A DNA stretch of 33,030 bases from CAYUNA01 sp047629355 (GCA_047629355.1 JBLHWU010000047.1:1-33030); one strand, 5' to 3'; shown: positions 23,450-32,159, numbered from the stretch's first letter. A program made the numbers and translations. The notes: generated by a model not told the origin, from the letters alone.

Positions 23450-25282
23450 ATGAAGTATGTTTTTACAACTATTGCGCTCTTGATAGCCATGAGTATGCAA
23501 GCCCAAGTCCAAGATTCTTTGAATATGTCACTACTATATAGGTACGACCCAGACACGATTCCGACGAGTGGTTCACGGGAGTTCAACGAATGCTTTGGTT
23601 ATGTAACGCCTGCGGGTGAAGAGATTGCAGTATTGGGTTCCTCTGGTCGTGTCCACTTCTTTGATGTGACGGACCCTGTCAATACTTATGAAATTAACTG
23701 GTTTACAGGGGGAAGCGTCACGACTTGGCGCGATATGAAGACCTACAAAGACCATGTTTATTCAGTTTGTGACTCCTGTGACGAGGGTTTAATGGTTTTT
23801 GATATGGCAGATGCCCCCAGTTCTGTGACCTTGTCCAATCAAACAACAGAGTTTTTTGGACGTTCTCACAATATTTTTATTGACGAATGTCCTGGGCGGT
23901 TGTATGCGGTGGGAACGGATTCTTTAAGCGGTGGCTTGGTCGTTTTAGATATAGCAACGGACCCTGACAATCCAATTTTGTTGAAAAACATGATTTTGGC
24001 AGGCGGTTACGTTCACGATATGTACATTAAGGACAATATGGCTTTTTGTAATCATGGAAATAATGGGATGTATGCTTATGATTTTACCGATTTGGACAAC
24101 CCAATTTTACTAGGAACGCTGACTGACTATGCGGAAAGTGGTTACAATCACAGTTCTTGGGTTAATGAAGATGGCAATACCTTGGTACTTTGTGATGAAA
24201 CATTCAATAAAGGCGTAAAAACAGTAAATATTGAGGATGCTTCGGATATGTATGTGGAACAAGTCTTTCGTTCGACTTTGCTTGCGCCGGATGATACCGC
24301 GAGTATTGCGCACAATCCATTAATTCGTGGCAACATTGCATTTTTGTCTTATTATCACGATGGAGTAGCGGTTTATGATATTTCTGACCCTGCGAATGTT
24401 CAGAAAGTAGCGTACTTCGACACGGAGCCTAATAATACGACTTATGGTGGTTTCACCGGCTGTTGGGGTGTTTATCCATTTTTGCCTTCAGGAAATATTT
24501 TGGCGTCAGATATGACGAGAGGCTTGCACGTTTTATCTTTAGAAAATGTGGATTTAATCCCGATTAATATTACGATTGCTCCGTCTGTCGAAATCGAGGT
24601 AATTGGTAGCACTAATCTTTGCTTTGGTGACTCGGTGATACTACAAGTGGCAGCAGGAGAAGATGCTTATAGTTGGTCAAATGGTATTGATACAGTGGGA
24701 GCAGAGAATTTTTTAGTCGTTTATGAATCGGGTACTTACTCTGTTTGTGCTGCGAATTGTTTGTATTCTATTTGTTCTACAGTTGATATAGAAGTTATTG
24801 CCTTTGAGCCAGAGACTTTCGATATTTCAAACGACGACAATGTGTTGATTTCTGAAGCAGGGCAATCCTACCAATGGTATTTTGAAAATGAAGCAATTAC
24901 AGATGCTACTAATCAAGATTTTGAAGCGACAGAAAATGGAAATTATTATGTAGTTATTATCAATGATGACGGCTGTGAAGAAATTTCGGAGACTTTAAAT
25001 GTAGTCATCAGCAGTATTGGGCAGATTGATATTTTGAACCAATTCTCTGTTTATCCAAATCCCATGTCAGATGCCTTGTTTATTAGTATGGAGAGCAGCG
25101 AACGCGCCAATTTTACTTTTTCTTTGCAAACAATTGATGGAAAAACGTTGACTGTTCTAGAAAAAGAAATCGTTGGAGCGACTCTTTTTGAAATGAATTT
25201 GACAGATTATGCGTCTGGTGTTTATTTATTGAAAGTAAAAAGTGGAGATGGCGTTTTGGTAAAAAAAATCACTAAGAAATAA
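23450..25282 (+). CDS. LVIVD-repeat (choice-of-anchor B-like) secreted protein with T9SS tail
   Basis: A 610-residue secreted protein. Signal peptide MKYVFTTIALLIAMSMQA; residues about 40-370 form a beta-propeller-like region of LVIVD-type repeats (VHFFDVTDPVNTYEI, LVVLDIATDPDNPILL, MYAYDFTDLDNPILLGTL, VAVYDISDPANVQKV). Then come Ig-like/PKD-like segments with paired cysteines (FGDSVILQVAAGEDAYSWS; SEAGQSYQWYFENEA) and a type IX secretion sorting domain (about 535-610: FSVYPNPMSDALFIS, YASGVYLLKVKSGDG, ending VKKITKK). Surface display or release through T9SS is expected. Function unknown; such proteins are common in the Saprospiria. It is a single gene followed by a strong terminator. Confidence 0.9.
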   Translation: MKYVFTTIALLIAMSMQAQVQDSLNMSLLYRYDPDTIPTSGSREFNECFGYVTPAGEEIAVLGSSGRVHFFDVTDPVNTYEINWFTGGSVTTWRDMKTYKDHVYSVCDSCDEGLMVFDMADAPSSVTLSNQTTEFFGRSHNIFIDECPGRLYAVGTDSLSGGLVVLDIATDPDNPILLKNMILAGGYVHDMYIKDNMAFCNHGNNGMYAYDFTDLDNPILLGTLTDYAESGYNHSSWVNEDGNTLVLCDETFNKGVKTVNIEDASDMYVEQVFRSTLLAPDDTASIAHNPLIRGNIAFLSYYHDGVAVYDISDPANVQKVAYFDTEPNNTTYGGFTGCWGVYPFLPSGNILASDMTRGLHVLSLENVDLIPINITIAPSVEIEVIGSTNLCFGDSVILQVAAGEDAYSWSNGIDTVGAENFLVVYESGTYSVCAANCLYSICSTVDIEVIAFEPETFDISNDDNVLISEAGQSYQWYFENEAITDATNQDFEATENGNYYVVIINDDGCEEISETLNVVISSIGQIDILNQFSVYPNPMSDALFISMESSERANFTFSLQTIDGKTLTVLEKEIVGATLFEMNLTDYASGVYLLKVKSGDGVLVKKITKK

Positions 25283-25379
25283 TTAAAGTTTAATAAAAAC
25301 TTTTGCATTGTTGTAAAAACCAAATCTAAAAAAGACTGTTTATAACCCTTGAAGGTTTTAGTTAAAAAATAGTTTTTTA

Positions 25380-25417
25380 AAGCATGTCTGCAAATGTAGG
25401 CATGCTTTTTTTTTTTT
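25380..25417 (+). terminator. Rho-independent terminator
   Basis: AAGCATGTCTGC and GTAGGCATGCTT pair (one or two G-U) and are followed by an unbroken run of about 12 T. It lies 98 nt after the LVIVD protein stop. Confidence 0.88.
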
Positions 25418-25465
25418 GAATAATTTAATATCTCGTTGGAACTTTTCCCTTTCCTTATTTAGTAT

Positions 25466-25473
25466 TACTTTTG
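25466..25473 (+). promoter_or_regulatory. Candidate -7 box for the dus gene
   Basis: TACTTTTG matches the Bacteroidota TAnnTTTG consensus and lies 56 nt upstream of the ATG at 25529, just after the upstream terminator. The only TTG upstream (about 25437) is spaced a little too far, so the -33 element is weak. Confidence 0.45.
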
Positions 25474-25528
25474 CAGAAAATTACGAAAACCGCTATTTCT
25501 TAATATCAAATACCGCAATATCTGATTC

Positions 25529-26554
25529 ATGGTAAAAATAGGCAACATAGATTTAGGAGAATTCCCACTTTTACTCGCACCTATGGAAGATGTGAGTGAC
25601 CCACCATTTCGTGCCTTGTGTAAAAAACAGGGCTGTGACATGATGTACACCGAATTTATTTCTGTAGAAGGATTGATTCGGGATGCTTGGAAAAGTCAAC
25701 AAAAACTGGATATTTACGATTACGAACGACCAATTGGCATTCAGATTTTTGGTGCAAACCATGATTCGATGATGAAGGCAGCAGAAATTGTAGAGGAAGC
25801 GCAACCTGAAGTCTTGGACATTAATTATGGTTGTCCAGTAAAAAAAGTGGTTTGTAAAATGGCGGGTGCAGGTATTTTGCAAGACATTGATGAGATGGTG
25901 CGCTTGACGAAATCTGTAGTCGATTCAACGAAATTGCCAGTGACTGTAAAAACACGACTGGGCTGGGACGACGACACCAAGTTTATCGTTGAAGCAGCAG
26001 AACGATTACAAGATATTGGGATTAAAGCAATTTCAATTCATGGGCGTACGCGGAAGCAGATGTATAAAGGCGAGGCAGATTGGACTTTGATGGCAAAAAT
26101 CAAAGAAAATCCACGGATGCACATTCCTGTCTTTGGAAATGGAGATATTAATTCGCCTCAGAAAGCCTTGGAATATCGGAATCGCTATGGCGTAGACGGT
26201 ATTATGATTGGTCGCGCAGCAATTGGAAATCCTTGGATTTTTAGAGAAATAAAGCACTTTTTCAAAACGGGAGAAATCTTGCCACCTGCAACAGTTGCAG
26301 AACGAGTGGAAGCAGCGCGACAACATTTACATCATTCTGTAGAATGGAAAGGCCCGAAATTGGGTGTACTGGAAATGCGTCGGCACTACACCAATTATTT
26401 CAAAGGATTGCCAGGAGTGAAACCTTATCGTGCTGCACTGGTAACGGAATTTGATTTGGAAAAATTGGATGAAATTTTTGCTACAATTGCGGAACGGTAT
26501 GAGGATTTTGAATATTTTGCGAAAGCGGCAAATGGGCAGAGAGTCGCGGCATAG
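25529..26554 (+). CDS. dusB: tRNA-dihydrouridine synthase (DusB-like)
   Basis: FMN enzyme that reduces uridines in the tRNA D-loop. The 341 residues form a TIM-barrel with PLLLAPMEDVSDPPFR (13-28), the catalytic-cysteine motif NYGCPVKKVVCKMAG (Cys102), VKTRLGWD, SIHGRTRKQMYKGEADW, GNGDI and GIMIGRAAIGNPW, followed by the C-terminal helical domain with RRHYTNYFKGLPG. All key family motifs are present and the start follows a promoter-like box. The subtype dusB is by overall resemblance to the bacterial DusB (NifR3) group. Confidence 0.93.
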   Translation: MVKIGNIDLGEFPLLLAPMEDVSDPPFRALCKKQGCDMMYTEFISVEGLIRDAWKSQQKLDIYDYERPIGIQIFGANHDSMMKAAEIVEEAQPEVLDINYGCPVKKVVCKMAGAGILQDIDEMVRLTKSVVDSTKLPVTVKTRLGWDDDTKFIVEAAERLQDIGIKAISIHGRTRKQMYKGEADWTLMAKIKENPRMHIPVFGNGDINSPQKALEYRNRYGVDGIMIGRAAIGNPWIFREIKHFFKTGEILPPATVAERVEAARQHLHHSVEWKGPKLGVLEMRRHYTNYFKGLPGVKPYRAALVTEFDLEKLDEIFATIAERYEDFEYFAKAANGQRVAA

Positions 26555-26580
26555 TGTCGAATCTCCTGTTCAGTTTCTAC

Positions 26581-26617
26581 TAAGGTACGCGGTGGGCAAA
26601 ACCCACCGCGTACCTTA
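26581..26617 (+). terminator. GC-rich palindrome after dus
   Basis: A perfect 16-bp stem (TAAGGTACGCGGTGGG and its complement) with a 5-nt loop (CAAAA) starts 27 nt after the dus stop. There is no T-run, so it may be a palindromic repeat working as a transcript end and not a classic terminator. Confidence 0.6.
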
Positions 26618-26684
26618 ATGTTTCCATGCAAAACCGAAGTGATGGGCTAAATCCAATGCTTCGGGAGAACTTACAATAGTTGTT

Positions 26685-26849
26685 TAAGTAAAAACGATTC
26701 AATAACTTCGGCCATTATGCTTGTCCTTTCCCCTTCTAAAAAATACAAAAAATAGTTCCGTAACGAAGGCTATGCAACGATTTTTTGAATTCTTTAGAAG
26801 AAAAAATTACGGCGCATTGTGGTCCAACTTATTAAATCGTTTTTACTAA
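26685..26849. mobile_element. 159-bp TIR element with TAA duplication (full copy)
   Basis: The element 26688-26846 has ends GTAAAAACGATTCAATAA and GTAAAAACGATTTAATAA (reverse complement), flanked by TAA on both sides (26685-26687, 26847-26849). It is the long form of the element inside the gene at 16858-17520. It additionally contains 63 nt with a CTTCTAAA/TTTAGAAG inverted pair. No coding capacity. It lies between dus and the next gene, 21 nt before that ATG. Confidence 0.88.
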
Positions 26850-26870
26850 TGCTAAAAATTAATACCTAAA

Positions 26871-27485
26871 ATGGATTTATACTACTTTGAAAATGACATC
26901 CTCCACTTTTATGATATTGAAACAGATGGTGAGATAGACGCGCTTTTAGCAGCAATTTTAAAATATGCGGAATCTATTGAGAAGGACGACTTTATCAAGG
27001 AGGTTAGAACGATTTTTGGTTACGGAGAACAGTCTGGTAGAGGTGTGATTTATGAAGCATTAAGTAAGAAACCCGAAAACTGGGCAGATTTCTTTGTCGA
27101 AGAATACAAATTGTCATTTCAAGCGGCGGAAAATAATTCGGCGGAAGCGTATGATATTTTAGAGGGATTGGAAGAGGTCAGCTTTGCGGAAGATACGGGC
27201 TTTGGAGATGAAATTTCAAACATTTTGGAACCGTACTTGAATAATCAAAATGCTGCTATTCGATACAAAGCAATTTGGTGCATAGGTAGTTGGATTGGAG
27301 CGTCTAATGAGGGAAAGTATCTTCTGCTTATCAACAAAATTAAAGAAAAGTTATACGATAAGCATTGGAAAATCAGATGTATGACGAAGGGGGTTTTAGA
27401 AGATTTGGAGGAATTACCTACTGACTTTAAGTTGGGCTTTTTTGATAAAATGCGAGCGAAATATGGAAATATTTACCAAATGTAA
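26871..27485 (+). CDS. Hypothetical protein, helical repeat-like
   Basis: A 204-residue acidic cytoplasmic protein (MDLYYFENDILHFYDIETDG) of no family I can name. The C-terminal half (NQNAAIRYKAIWCIGSWIGA, YDKHWKIRCMTKGVLEDLEE) has the spacing of two HEAT/ARM-type alpha-helical repeats, suggesting protein binding. No signal peptide, TM segment or catalytic motif. Its upstream region is a TIR element, which may carry or block its promoter. A strong hairpin follows the stop. Confidence 0.75.
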   Translation: MDLYYFENDILHFYDIETDGEIDALLAAILKYAESIEKDDFIKEVRTIFGYGEQSGRGVIYEALSKKPENWADFFVEEYKLSFQAAENNSAEAYDILEGLEEVSFAEDTGFGDEISNILEPYLNNQNAAIRYKAIWCIGSWIGASNEGKYLLLINKIKEKLYDKHWKIRCMTKGVLEDLEELPTDFKLGFFDKMRAKYGNIYQM

Positions 27486-27496
27486 TTTTAGGAACG

Positions 27497-27534
27497 AAAA
27501 GTAGGCGTTACTTTCAAAAGTAACGCCTACTTTT
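27497..27534 (+). terminator. Long perfect hairpin between two genes
   Basis: 18-nt arms (AAAAGTAGGCGTTACTTT and its exact complement) with a 2-nt centre, ending in TTTT, lie 12 nt after the preceding stop and 50 nt before the cca ATG. It is plausible as a terminator, and one of several perfect palindromes after genes here. Confidence 0.7.
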
Positions 27535-27583
27535 AACAGACAATCGAGAGAATCAAAATAATCGAGTAAATCGAATCAATCAG

Positions 27584-28996
27584 ATGGTTTTTAACATAGA
27601 AGAACACGAACGAAAAATCTTTAATCAAATCAGCAAAGCTGCCGCTGATTTGGGCTTTCCTGCATACGTAGTTGGCGGCTACGTGCGCGATAGATTGTTG
27701 GGGCGACCGTCGAAAGATATGGATATTGTTTGCGTTGGAAGTGGGATAAAATTGGCGCAAAATGTTGCATCTTACTTGCGTCCAATTCCTCGCGTTACGG
27801 TATTCAAACGGTTTGGGACGGCGATGTTGAAGCATAAAGATTTGGAGGTTGAATTTGTGGGGGCACGGAAAGAATCTTATCGGGCAGATTCGCGAAAGCC
27901 GTCTGTGGAAGAAGGAAGTTTGGAAGATGACCAAAACCGTCGGGATTTTACAATTAATGCTTTGGCAGTAAGTTTGAATGAGCAAGATTTTGGACATATC
28001 GTTGACCCGTTCAACGGATTGGGAGATATGGAAAGTAAGATTTTGAAAACACCTCTTGAACCGGGTAAAACCTTTTCGGATGACCCTTTGCGGATGATGC
28101 GTGGGATTCGTTTTGCAACGCAGTTGAATTTTGAATTGGAAGAAAATACCTTGCAAGCCATTTCAAAATACCGCAACCGAATCAATATCGTTTCGCAAGA
28201 GCGCATTACCACGGAATTGAATAAAATATTGGCAGCACCAAAGCCGAGTGTTGGCTTTAAATTGTTGTTTGATACCGGACTTTTAGAGATTATTTTTCCA
28301 GAAATGGCAGCACTTCACGGCGTTGATTATAAAAATGGAAAAGGGCACAAAGATAACTTTTATCACACCCTCGAAGTGGTTGATAACCTGTGTAAACACA
28401 CCGAAGATTTGTGGCTAAGATGGGCGGCGGTAATGCATGATATTGCGAAGCCACCAACCAAGCGTTTTCATCCTCAACAGGGTTGGACTTTTCACGGTCA
28501 TGAGGCATTAGGAGCTGCGATGACGCCGCGTATTTTTAAAAGAATGCGATTGCCACTTGACCATAAAATGAAATATGTACAGAAACTAGTTCGCTTGCAT
28601 TTGCGTCCAATTTCTTTGACGAAAGAGAATATTACGGACTCCGCAATTCGTCGATTGTTGTTTGAAGCAGGCGATGATATTGATGATTTGATGAAATTGT
28701 GTTCGGCAGATATTACGTCTAAAAACCCCAAGAAGGTGAAGCGGTATTTGGCGAATTATGAATTGGTGAAAGCGCAATTAATTGAGATTGAAGCGAAGGA
28801 TAAATTGCGGAATTGGGAGCCACCGATTACGGGAGAAATTATCATGGATACTTTTCAAATAAGACCGTCACGTGAGGTTGGTATTATTAAAAATGCGATT
28901 CGAGAAGCTATTTTGGATGGGGATATTTCGACGAACTATGAAGAGGCATTTGCGTTTATGGTGAAGAAGGGGAAGGAGTTGGGATTGGAAGTTTAA
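27584..28996 (+). CDS. cca: CCA-adding tRNA nucleotidyltransferase with HD domain
   Basis: Adds or repairs the 3' CCA of tRNAs. The 470 residues show the class II nucleotidyltransferase signature GGYVRD (31-36) and the metal-binding DMD (45-47), then RRDFTINALAV (119-129), DPLRMMRGIRFATQLNFELE (the nucleotide-recognition and neck region) and an HD domain (His261 in FYHTLEVVDN, MHDIAKP with His285-Asp286). The HD form is the usual one in Bacteroidota and may add phosphohydrolase activity. The activity (full CCA versus A-adding) cannot be settled by reading. Intact, normal length. Confidence 0.94.
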   Translation: MVFNIEEHERKIFNQISKAAADLGFPAYVVGGYVRDRLLGRPSKDMDIVCVGSGIKLAQNVASYLRPIPRVTVFKRFGTAMLKHKDLEVEFVGARKESYRADSRKPSVEEGSLEDDQNRRDFTINALAVSLNEQDFGHIVDPFNGLGDMESKILKTPLEPGKTFSDDPLRMMRGIRFATQLNFELEENTLQAISKYRNRINIVSQERITTELNKILAAPKPSVGFKLLFDTGLLEIIFPEMAALHGVDYKNGKGHKDNFYHTLEVVDNLCKHTEDLWLRWAAVMHDIAKPPTKRFHPQQGWTFHGHEALGAAMTPRIFKRMRLPLDHKMKYVQKLVRLHLRPISLTKENITDSAIRRLLFEAGDDIDDLMKLCSADITSKNPKKVKRYLANYELVKAQLIEIEAKDKLRNWEPPITGEIIMDTFQIRPSREVGIIKNAIREAILDGDISTNYEEAFAFMVKKGKELGLEV

Positions 28997-28997
28997 G

Positions 28998-29071
28998 AAG
29001 AAGTCAGAGGTCAGACCGCGTTGCTGTCAGAGGTCAGAGATACCCGTTTTTAATCTATCTTCTGACTTCTT
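28998..29071 (+). terminator. GAAGTCAG inverted repeat with T-run
   Basis: AAGAAGTCAG (28998-29007) pairs with CTGACTTCTT (29062-29071), closely followed by ATTTTTTT. A direct repeat GTCAGAGGTCAGA lies between the arms. The same CTTCTGACTTCTGACCTC motif sits between the two DUF3604 genes (about 10608-10627), so it is a dispersed short repeat. Confidence 0.55.
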
Positions 29072-29129
29072 TCATTTTTTTATAACTTTACAAAAACGTA
29101 TTTTAAAGTTTTGAATTAACAATTTTTAT

Positions 29130-29537
29130 ATGAAGAAAATTCAAATTACTAATTTTGGACCTATCGTCGAGGCGGAAGTAGAGATTAAGAACCTAGTTGT
29201 TTTTATTGGAGAACAGGCGAGTGGGAAGAGTACGATTAGTAAGTGTGATTTTATTGTTTTCAATAATGATAAGTTTTGCTTTGTTGAATTGAAAACGAAT
29301 GCTGAAAGTGAAGAAGGAGTTAGTAGAAATCTAAAAAAAGCACGAAAACAGTTAGGTGCGATAATTAACTATTTTGATGATAATAATGTTGACTTTTTAG
29401 ACCATGAAATTGAAGCCTATATCGTTTTAAAAAATAGACTTTATCCTAACGATAACGCAGGAAAAAAGGCGCTAAGAAAAAGCTTTTTCGATAAATACAA
29501 AGTTGACCTTTTTGAAGAAAATACAACAGAATTTTAA
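29130..29537 (+). CDS. AAA-ATPase stub fused in frame to a nuclease-like C-terminus
   Basis: A 135-residue ORF made of two unrelated parts. Residues 1-38 (MKKIQITNFGPIVEAEVEIK, then VVFIGEQASGKSTISK) are the beginning of an SMC/OLD-like AAA ATPase ending just after Walker A. No Walker B or ABC signature follows. From about residue 39 the sequence CDFIVFNNDKFCFVELK has a D...ExK arrangement of a PD-(D/E)xK nuclease-like protein, continuing with KKARKQLGAIINYFDDNNVD. Similar ATPase and nuclease-like genes can be neighbours in defence loci, so a deletion joining the first gene's start to the second gene's end is the simplest reading. Probably not an active ATPase. Only 6 nt before rimO. Confidence 0.7.
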   Translation: MKKIQITNFGPIVEAEVEIKNLVVFIGEQASGKSTISKCDFIVFNNDKFCFVELKTNAESEEGVSRNLKKARKQLGAIINYFDDNNVDFLDHEIEAYIVLKNRLYPNDNAGKKALRKSFFDKYKVDLFEENTTEF

Positions 29538-29543
29538 TATTAT

Positions 29544-30860
29544 ATGAAAACTAAAACGCTAAAAAGCGACAAAGTAAATGTCATCACTCTCGGTTGTTCC
29601 AAGAATTTGGTGGACTCTGAGGACATCATCACGCAATTGCGCGGAAATGACTACAACGTGGTACACGACAGCGACGAAGAGGATGCGAATATCATCATTG
29701 TCAACACTTGCGGATTCATTGATTTGGCGAAGGAGGAAAGTGTAAATACAATTTTGCAATATGCCAATTTGAAACGCGAGAAGGAGATTGACCGACTGTA
29801 TGTAACGGGCTGTTTGTCAGAGCGTTACAGAGAAGACTTAAAGGTAGAAATTCCTGAAGTGGATGCGTTTTTTGGAACGTTGGAACTGCCAGGGTTGTTG
29901 GAGAAATTCAACGCTGATTTTAAGCATGATTTGATAGGAGAGCGGGACATTACAACGCCGCAGCATTACGCTTATTTGAAAATTTCGGAGGGCTGTAATC
30001 GAACGTGCTCGTTTTGTGCGATTCCGTTGATGCGTGGAAATCACGTTTCAAGACCGATTGAACAATTGGTGAAACAGGCGGAACATTTGGCAAAGCAAGG
30101 CGTGAAAGAGATAATGCTGATTGCACAAGAATTGACGTATTACGGACTCGATATTTATAAGGAACGGGCCTTGCCAAAGTTGCTGGATGCACTCGGAGAA
30201 GTAGAGGGAATTGATTGGATTCGCCTGCATTATGCGTACCCAAGTAAGTTTCCGATGGAGATTTTTGATGCGATGAAAAAGCATGATTCTGTTTGTAATT
30301 ATCTGGATATGCCGCTGCAACATGCAAGTGATAGCGTGTTGGAACGAATGCGTCGGCAGATTACTAGAAAAGAGACAACGGAATTGGTGGCGGAAGCACG
30401 AAAACGAGTGCCTGGCATTGCGATTCGGACGACTTTACTGGTTGGTTTTCCAGGGGAGACGGAGGAAGAATTTGAAGAAATGTGTGATTTTGTGCGCGAA
30501 ATGCGATTTGAAAGGGTAGGGGTTTTTCAATACTCACATGAGGAGAGTACGCGGGCGCATGTATTAGAGGATGACATTCCTGCGGAGGTGAAAGCGGAAC
30601 GAGCGAGCATCATTATGGAGATTCAGCAAGAGATTTCTAATGAAAAAAATCAGGCAAAAATAGGACAGACGTTAAAGGTGCTTTTTGATAGAAAGGAAGG
30701 GCAATTTTATGTCGGACGTACGGAAGCAGATTCGCCTGAAGTAGATAACGAAGTTTTGGTAGATGCCAGTAAAAGCTTTGCCCGACTTGGTGATTTTGCG
30801 ATGGTAAAAATTACGGGGGCAGAAGATTATGACTTGTTTGGAGAAGTCGTTTTGACTTAG
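29544..30860 (+). CDS. rimO: Ribosomal protein S12 methylthiotransferase RimO
   Basis: Radical-SAM enzyme that methylthiolates an aspartate of ribosomal protein S12. The 438 residues carry all three domains. The N-terminal UPF0004 domain has cluster cysteines Cys18 (LGCSKN), Cys56 (NTCGF) and Cys90 (TGCLSE). The radical SAM motif CNRTCSFC is at 151-158 (C-x3-C-x2-C), followed by AIPLMRG. YLDMPLQHASDSVL and TTLLVGFPGETEEEF come next, then a C-terminal TRAM domain (GQTLKVLFDRKEGQFYVGRT). LGCSKN/DSE and IPLMRG distinguish RimO from MiaB. It starts 6 nt after the chimeric ORF and may share its transcript. Confidence 0.96.
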   Translation: MKTKTLKSDKVNVITLGCSKNLVDSEDIITQLRGNDYNVVHDSDEEDANIIIVNTCGFIDLAKEESVNTILQYANLKREKEIDRLYVTGCLSERYREDLKVEIPEVDAFFGTLELPGLLEKFNADFKHDLIGERDITTPQHYAYLKISEGCNRTCSFCAIPLMRGNHVSRPIEQLVKQAEHLAKQGVKEIMLIAQELTYYGLDIYKERALPKLLDALGEVEGIDWIRLHYAYPSKFPMEIFDAMKKHDSVCNYLDMPLQHASDSVLERMRRQITRKETTELVAEARKRVPGIAIRTTLLVGFPGETEEEFEEMCDFVREMRFERVGVFQYSHEESTRAHVLEDDIPAEVKAERASIIMEIQQEISNEKNQAKIGQTLKVLFDRKEGQFYVGRTEADSPEVDNEVLVDASKSFARLGDFAMVKITGAEDYDLFGEVVLT

Positions 30861-30866
30861 AATGTG

Positions 30867-30925
30867 TTGGTGTGTTTAAGTATTCATGTGTTCGTGTCAA
30901 CACATGAATACTTAAAATACACCAA
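30867..30925 (+). terminator. Long hairpin after rimO
   Basis: TTAAGTATTCATGTGTT (30876-30892) and its exact complement (30899-30915) form a 17-bp stem with a 6-nt loop, extended by TTGGTGT/ACACCAA outside a small bulge. It begins 6 nt after the rimO stop. No T-run follows directly. Confidence 0.7.
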
Positions 30926-31013
30926 ATACATTTCTCAACACAACCTTTTAAACCAAAAACCCACTTTTCTGTTCTATAGGCAAATAATTTTTTTTTGTAA
31001 AAACACACCGATT

Positions 31014-31499
31014 ATGCTCAATTCTGACCAATCTTTTTATGCCAAATCTTATAGTCCATATGTACAGAGTGCCGTTGTTTTAGGCATCAGTTTGGGTTGC
31101 ATGATTCTAGGGGAGTTCTTAGAACTCGCGGGGATGGAAATGGATGCGACCAACGCTTGGCTATTGTCCGCTACCTTTATCATGTTTTTTATAATCTTTA
31201 ATTCTGTGATTAGTTTGTCTTCTAAAGATATGGAGGTTTATTATCGACAATCAATGCTTAGTTTTGCTGCTTTGGTCGCTATTTCTGGGGGCACGGCATG
31301 GTTATTATCAGGCATTTCGTTGAATGATGCGGGATATTATAAATGGATTTTCATAGTTTTGGCAGTCGTATACGTCGTGTTTATGGCGATTATGGGTTTT
31401 ATGAAATTCATCGTAGAGTTTGCTCAAAAAGAGGAATGGAATCAGCCAAGAATTAGAAATAGGGGAAATAAGGGAACTAAAAATGATAAGGCAAAATAA
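31014..31499 (+). CDS. Small membrane protein (DUF4199-like layout)
   Basis: A 161-residue inner-membrane protein of uncertain family. I place the start at ATG 31014 (MLNSDQSFYAKSYSPYVQSA); the frame is open back to 30864, but that stretch is the hairpin after rimO. Four hydrophobic segments: about 20-38 (AVVLGISLGCMILGEF), 48-68 (AWLLSATFIMFFIIFNSVIS), 82-101 (SFAALVAISGGTAWLLSG) and 111-135 (WIFIVLAVVYVVFMAIMGFM). The tail is positively charged (RIRNRGNKGTKNDKAK). The layout is like the four-helix DUF4199-type proteins of Bacteroidota; that is a weak inference. Confidence 0.75.
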   Translation: MLNSDQSFYAKSYSPYVQSAVVLGISLGCMILGEFLELAGMEMDATNAWLLSATFIMFFIIFNSVISLSSKDMEVYYRQSMLSFAALVAISGGTAWLLSGISLNDAGYYKWIFIVLAVVYVVFMAIMGFMKFIVEFAQKEEWNQPRIRNRGNKGTKNDKAK

Positions 31500-31507
31500 A
31501 TTAATAA

Positions 31508-31537
31508 ATTGGTCATTTTAGAAATGTTATAATTTTG
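31508..31537 (+). promoter_or_regulatory. Bacteroidota-type promoter upstream of msrB
   Basis: ATTG (31508-31511), an 18-nt spacer, then TAATTTTG (31530-31537), matching the TTTG / TAnnTTTG pattern well. It is 91 nt upstream of the msrB ATG, leaving a leader of roughly 80 nt. Confidence 0.65.
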
Positions 31538-31628
31538 TGATAACATTTGATTTGTTGGGTTGTTTTAGAGTAGTATTGAATCGCAACTTGAGTGCGATTT
31601 CCTTATTTTTAAATCAAAATTATAAAAT

Positions 31629-32159
31629 ATGAAAATCCGAAATTTCTTTTCTGTTATCATCTTAATGTTATTTTTTACCGCTTGCAATCAGGCACAAAAT
31701 GCAACTGATAAAACAGCAGCTGAATCAACTGAACCCATCAAGACTGCTGATGGTCAAATGATTGAAAAGGTTATCAAAACCTCTGAAGAGTGGAAGGCGG
31801 AACTGACAGCAACTGAATATAATATTTTGCGAGAAGCTGGCACAGAACGGTCATTTACGAGTGATTTATTAGGCAATAAAAAAGATGGAACTTATGTGTG
31901 TGCGGGCTGTCAATTTCCATTATTTGCATCTGATACGAAGTTTAAATCAGGTACAGGTTGGCCGAGTTTCTATCAACCCTTGAATGATCATTGTATTGCA
32001 GAAAAAAAGGATGATAAGTATGGCTGGAATAGAATAGAAGTACTTTGTGCGCGTTGTGGTGGTCATCAAGGGCACATTTTTGAAGATGGACCTGCACCGA
32101 CTGGTTTGCGGTATTGTATTAATGGAGAGGCGCTGGATTTTGTGGAGAAAGTAGATTAA
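31629..32159 (+). CDS. msrB: Lipoprotein peptide-methionine (R)-S-oxide reductase
   Basis: Repairs oxidised methionine (R-sulfoxide). Here it is exported: signal MKIRNFFSVIILMLFFTAC with lipobox FTAC (Cys19) and a linker of about 30 residues, then an MsrB domain (52-176). Zinc cysteines are Cys91/Cys94 (CAGC) and Cys140/Cys143 (CARC). SGTGWPSFYQPL and GHIFEDGPAPTGLRYCINGE contain the catalytic Cys163. The usual RYCIN-S reads RYCIN-G. A possible recycling cysteine is Cys122 (DHCIAE). Acts on envelope proteins; probably monocistronic from its own promoter. Confidence 0.94.
   Translation: MKIRNFFSVIILMLFFTACNQAQNATDKTAAESTEPIKTADGQMIEKVIKTSEEWKAELTATEYNILREAGTERSFTSDLLGNKKDGTYVCAGCQFPLFASDTKFKSGTGWPSFYQPLNDHCIAEKKDDKYGWNRIEVLCARCGGHQGHIFEDGPAPTGLRYCINGEALDFVEKVD

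Noticed and set aside
27533..28156. 207-codon minus-strand ORF
   Set aside because: It is antisense to the cca gene, rich in Phe/Ile/Cys/Arg as expected of a shadow, and has no recognisable domain.
30864..31013. N-terminal extension of the small membrane protein
   Set aside because: It is encoded by the hairpin after rimO and AT-rich spacer; ATG 31014 gives a normal start.
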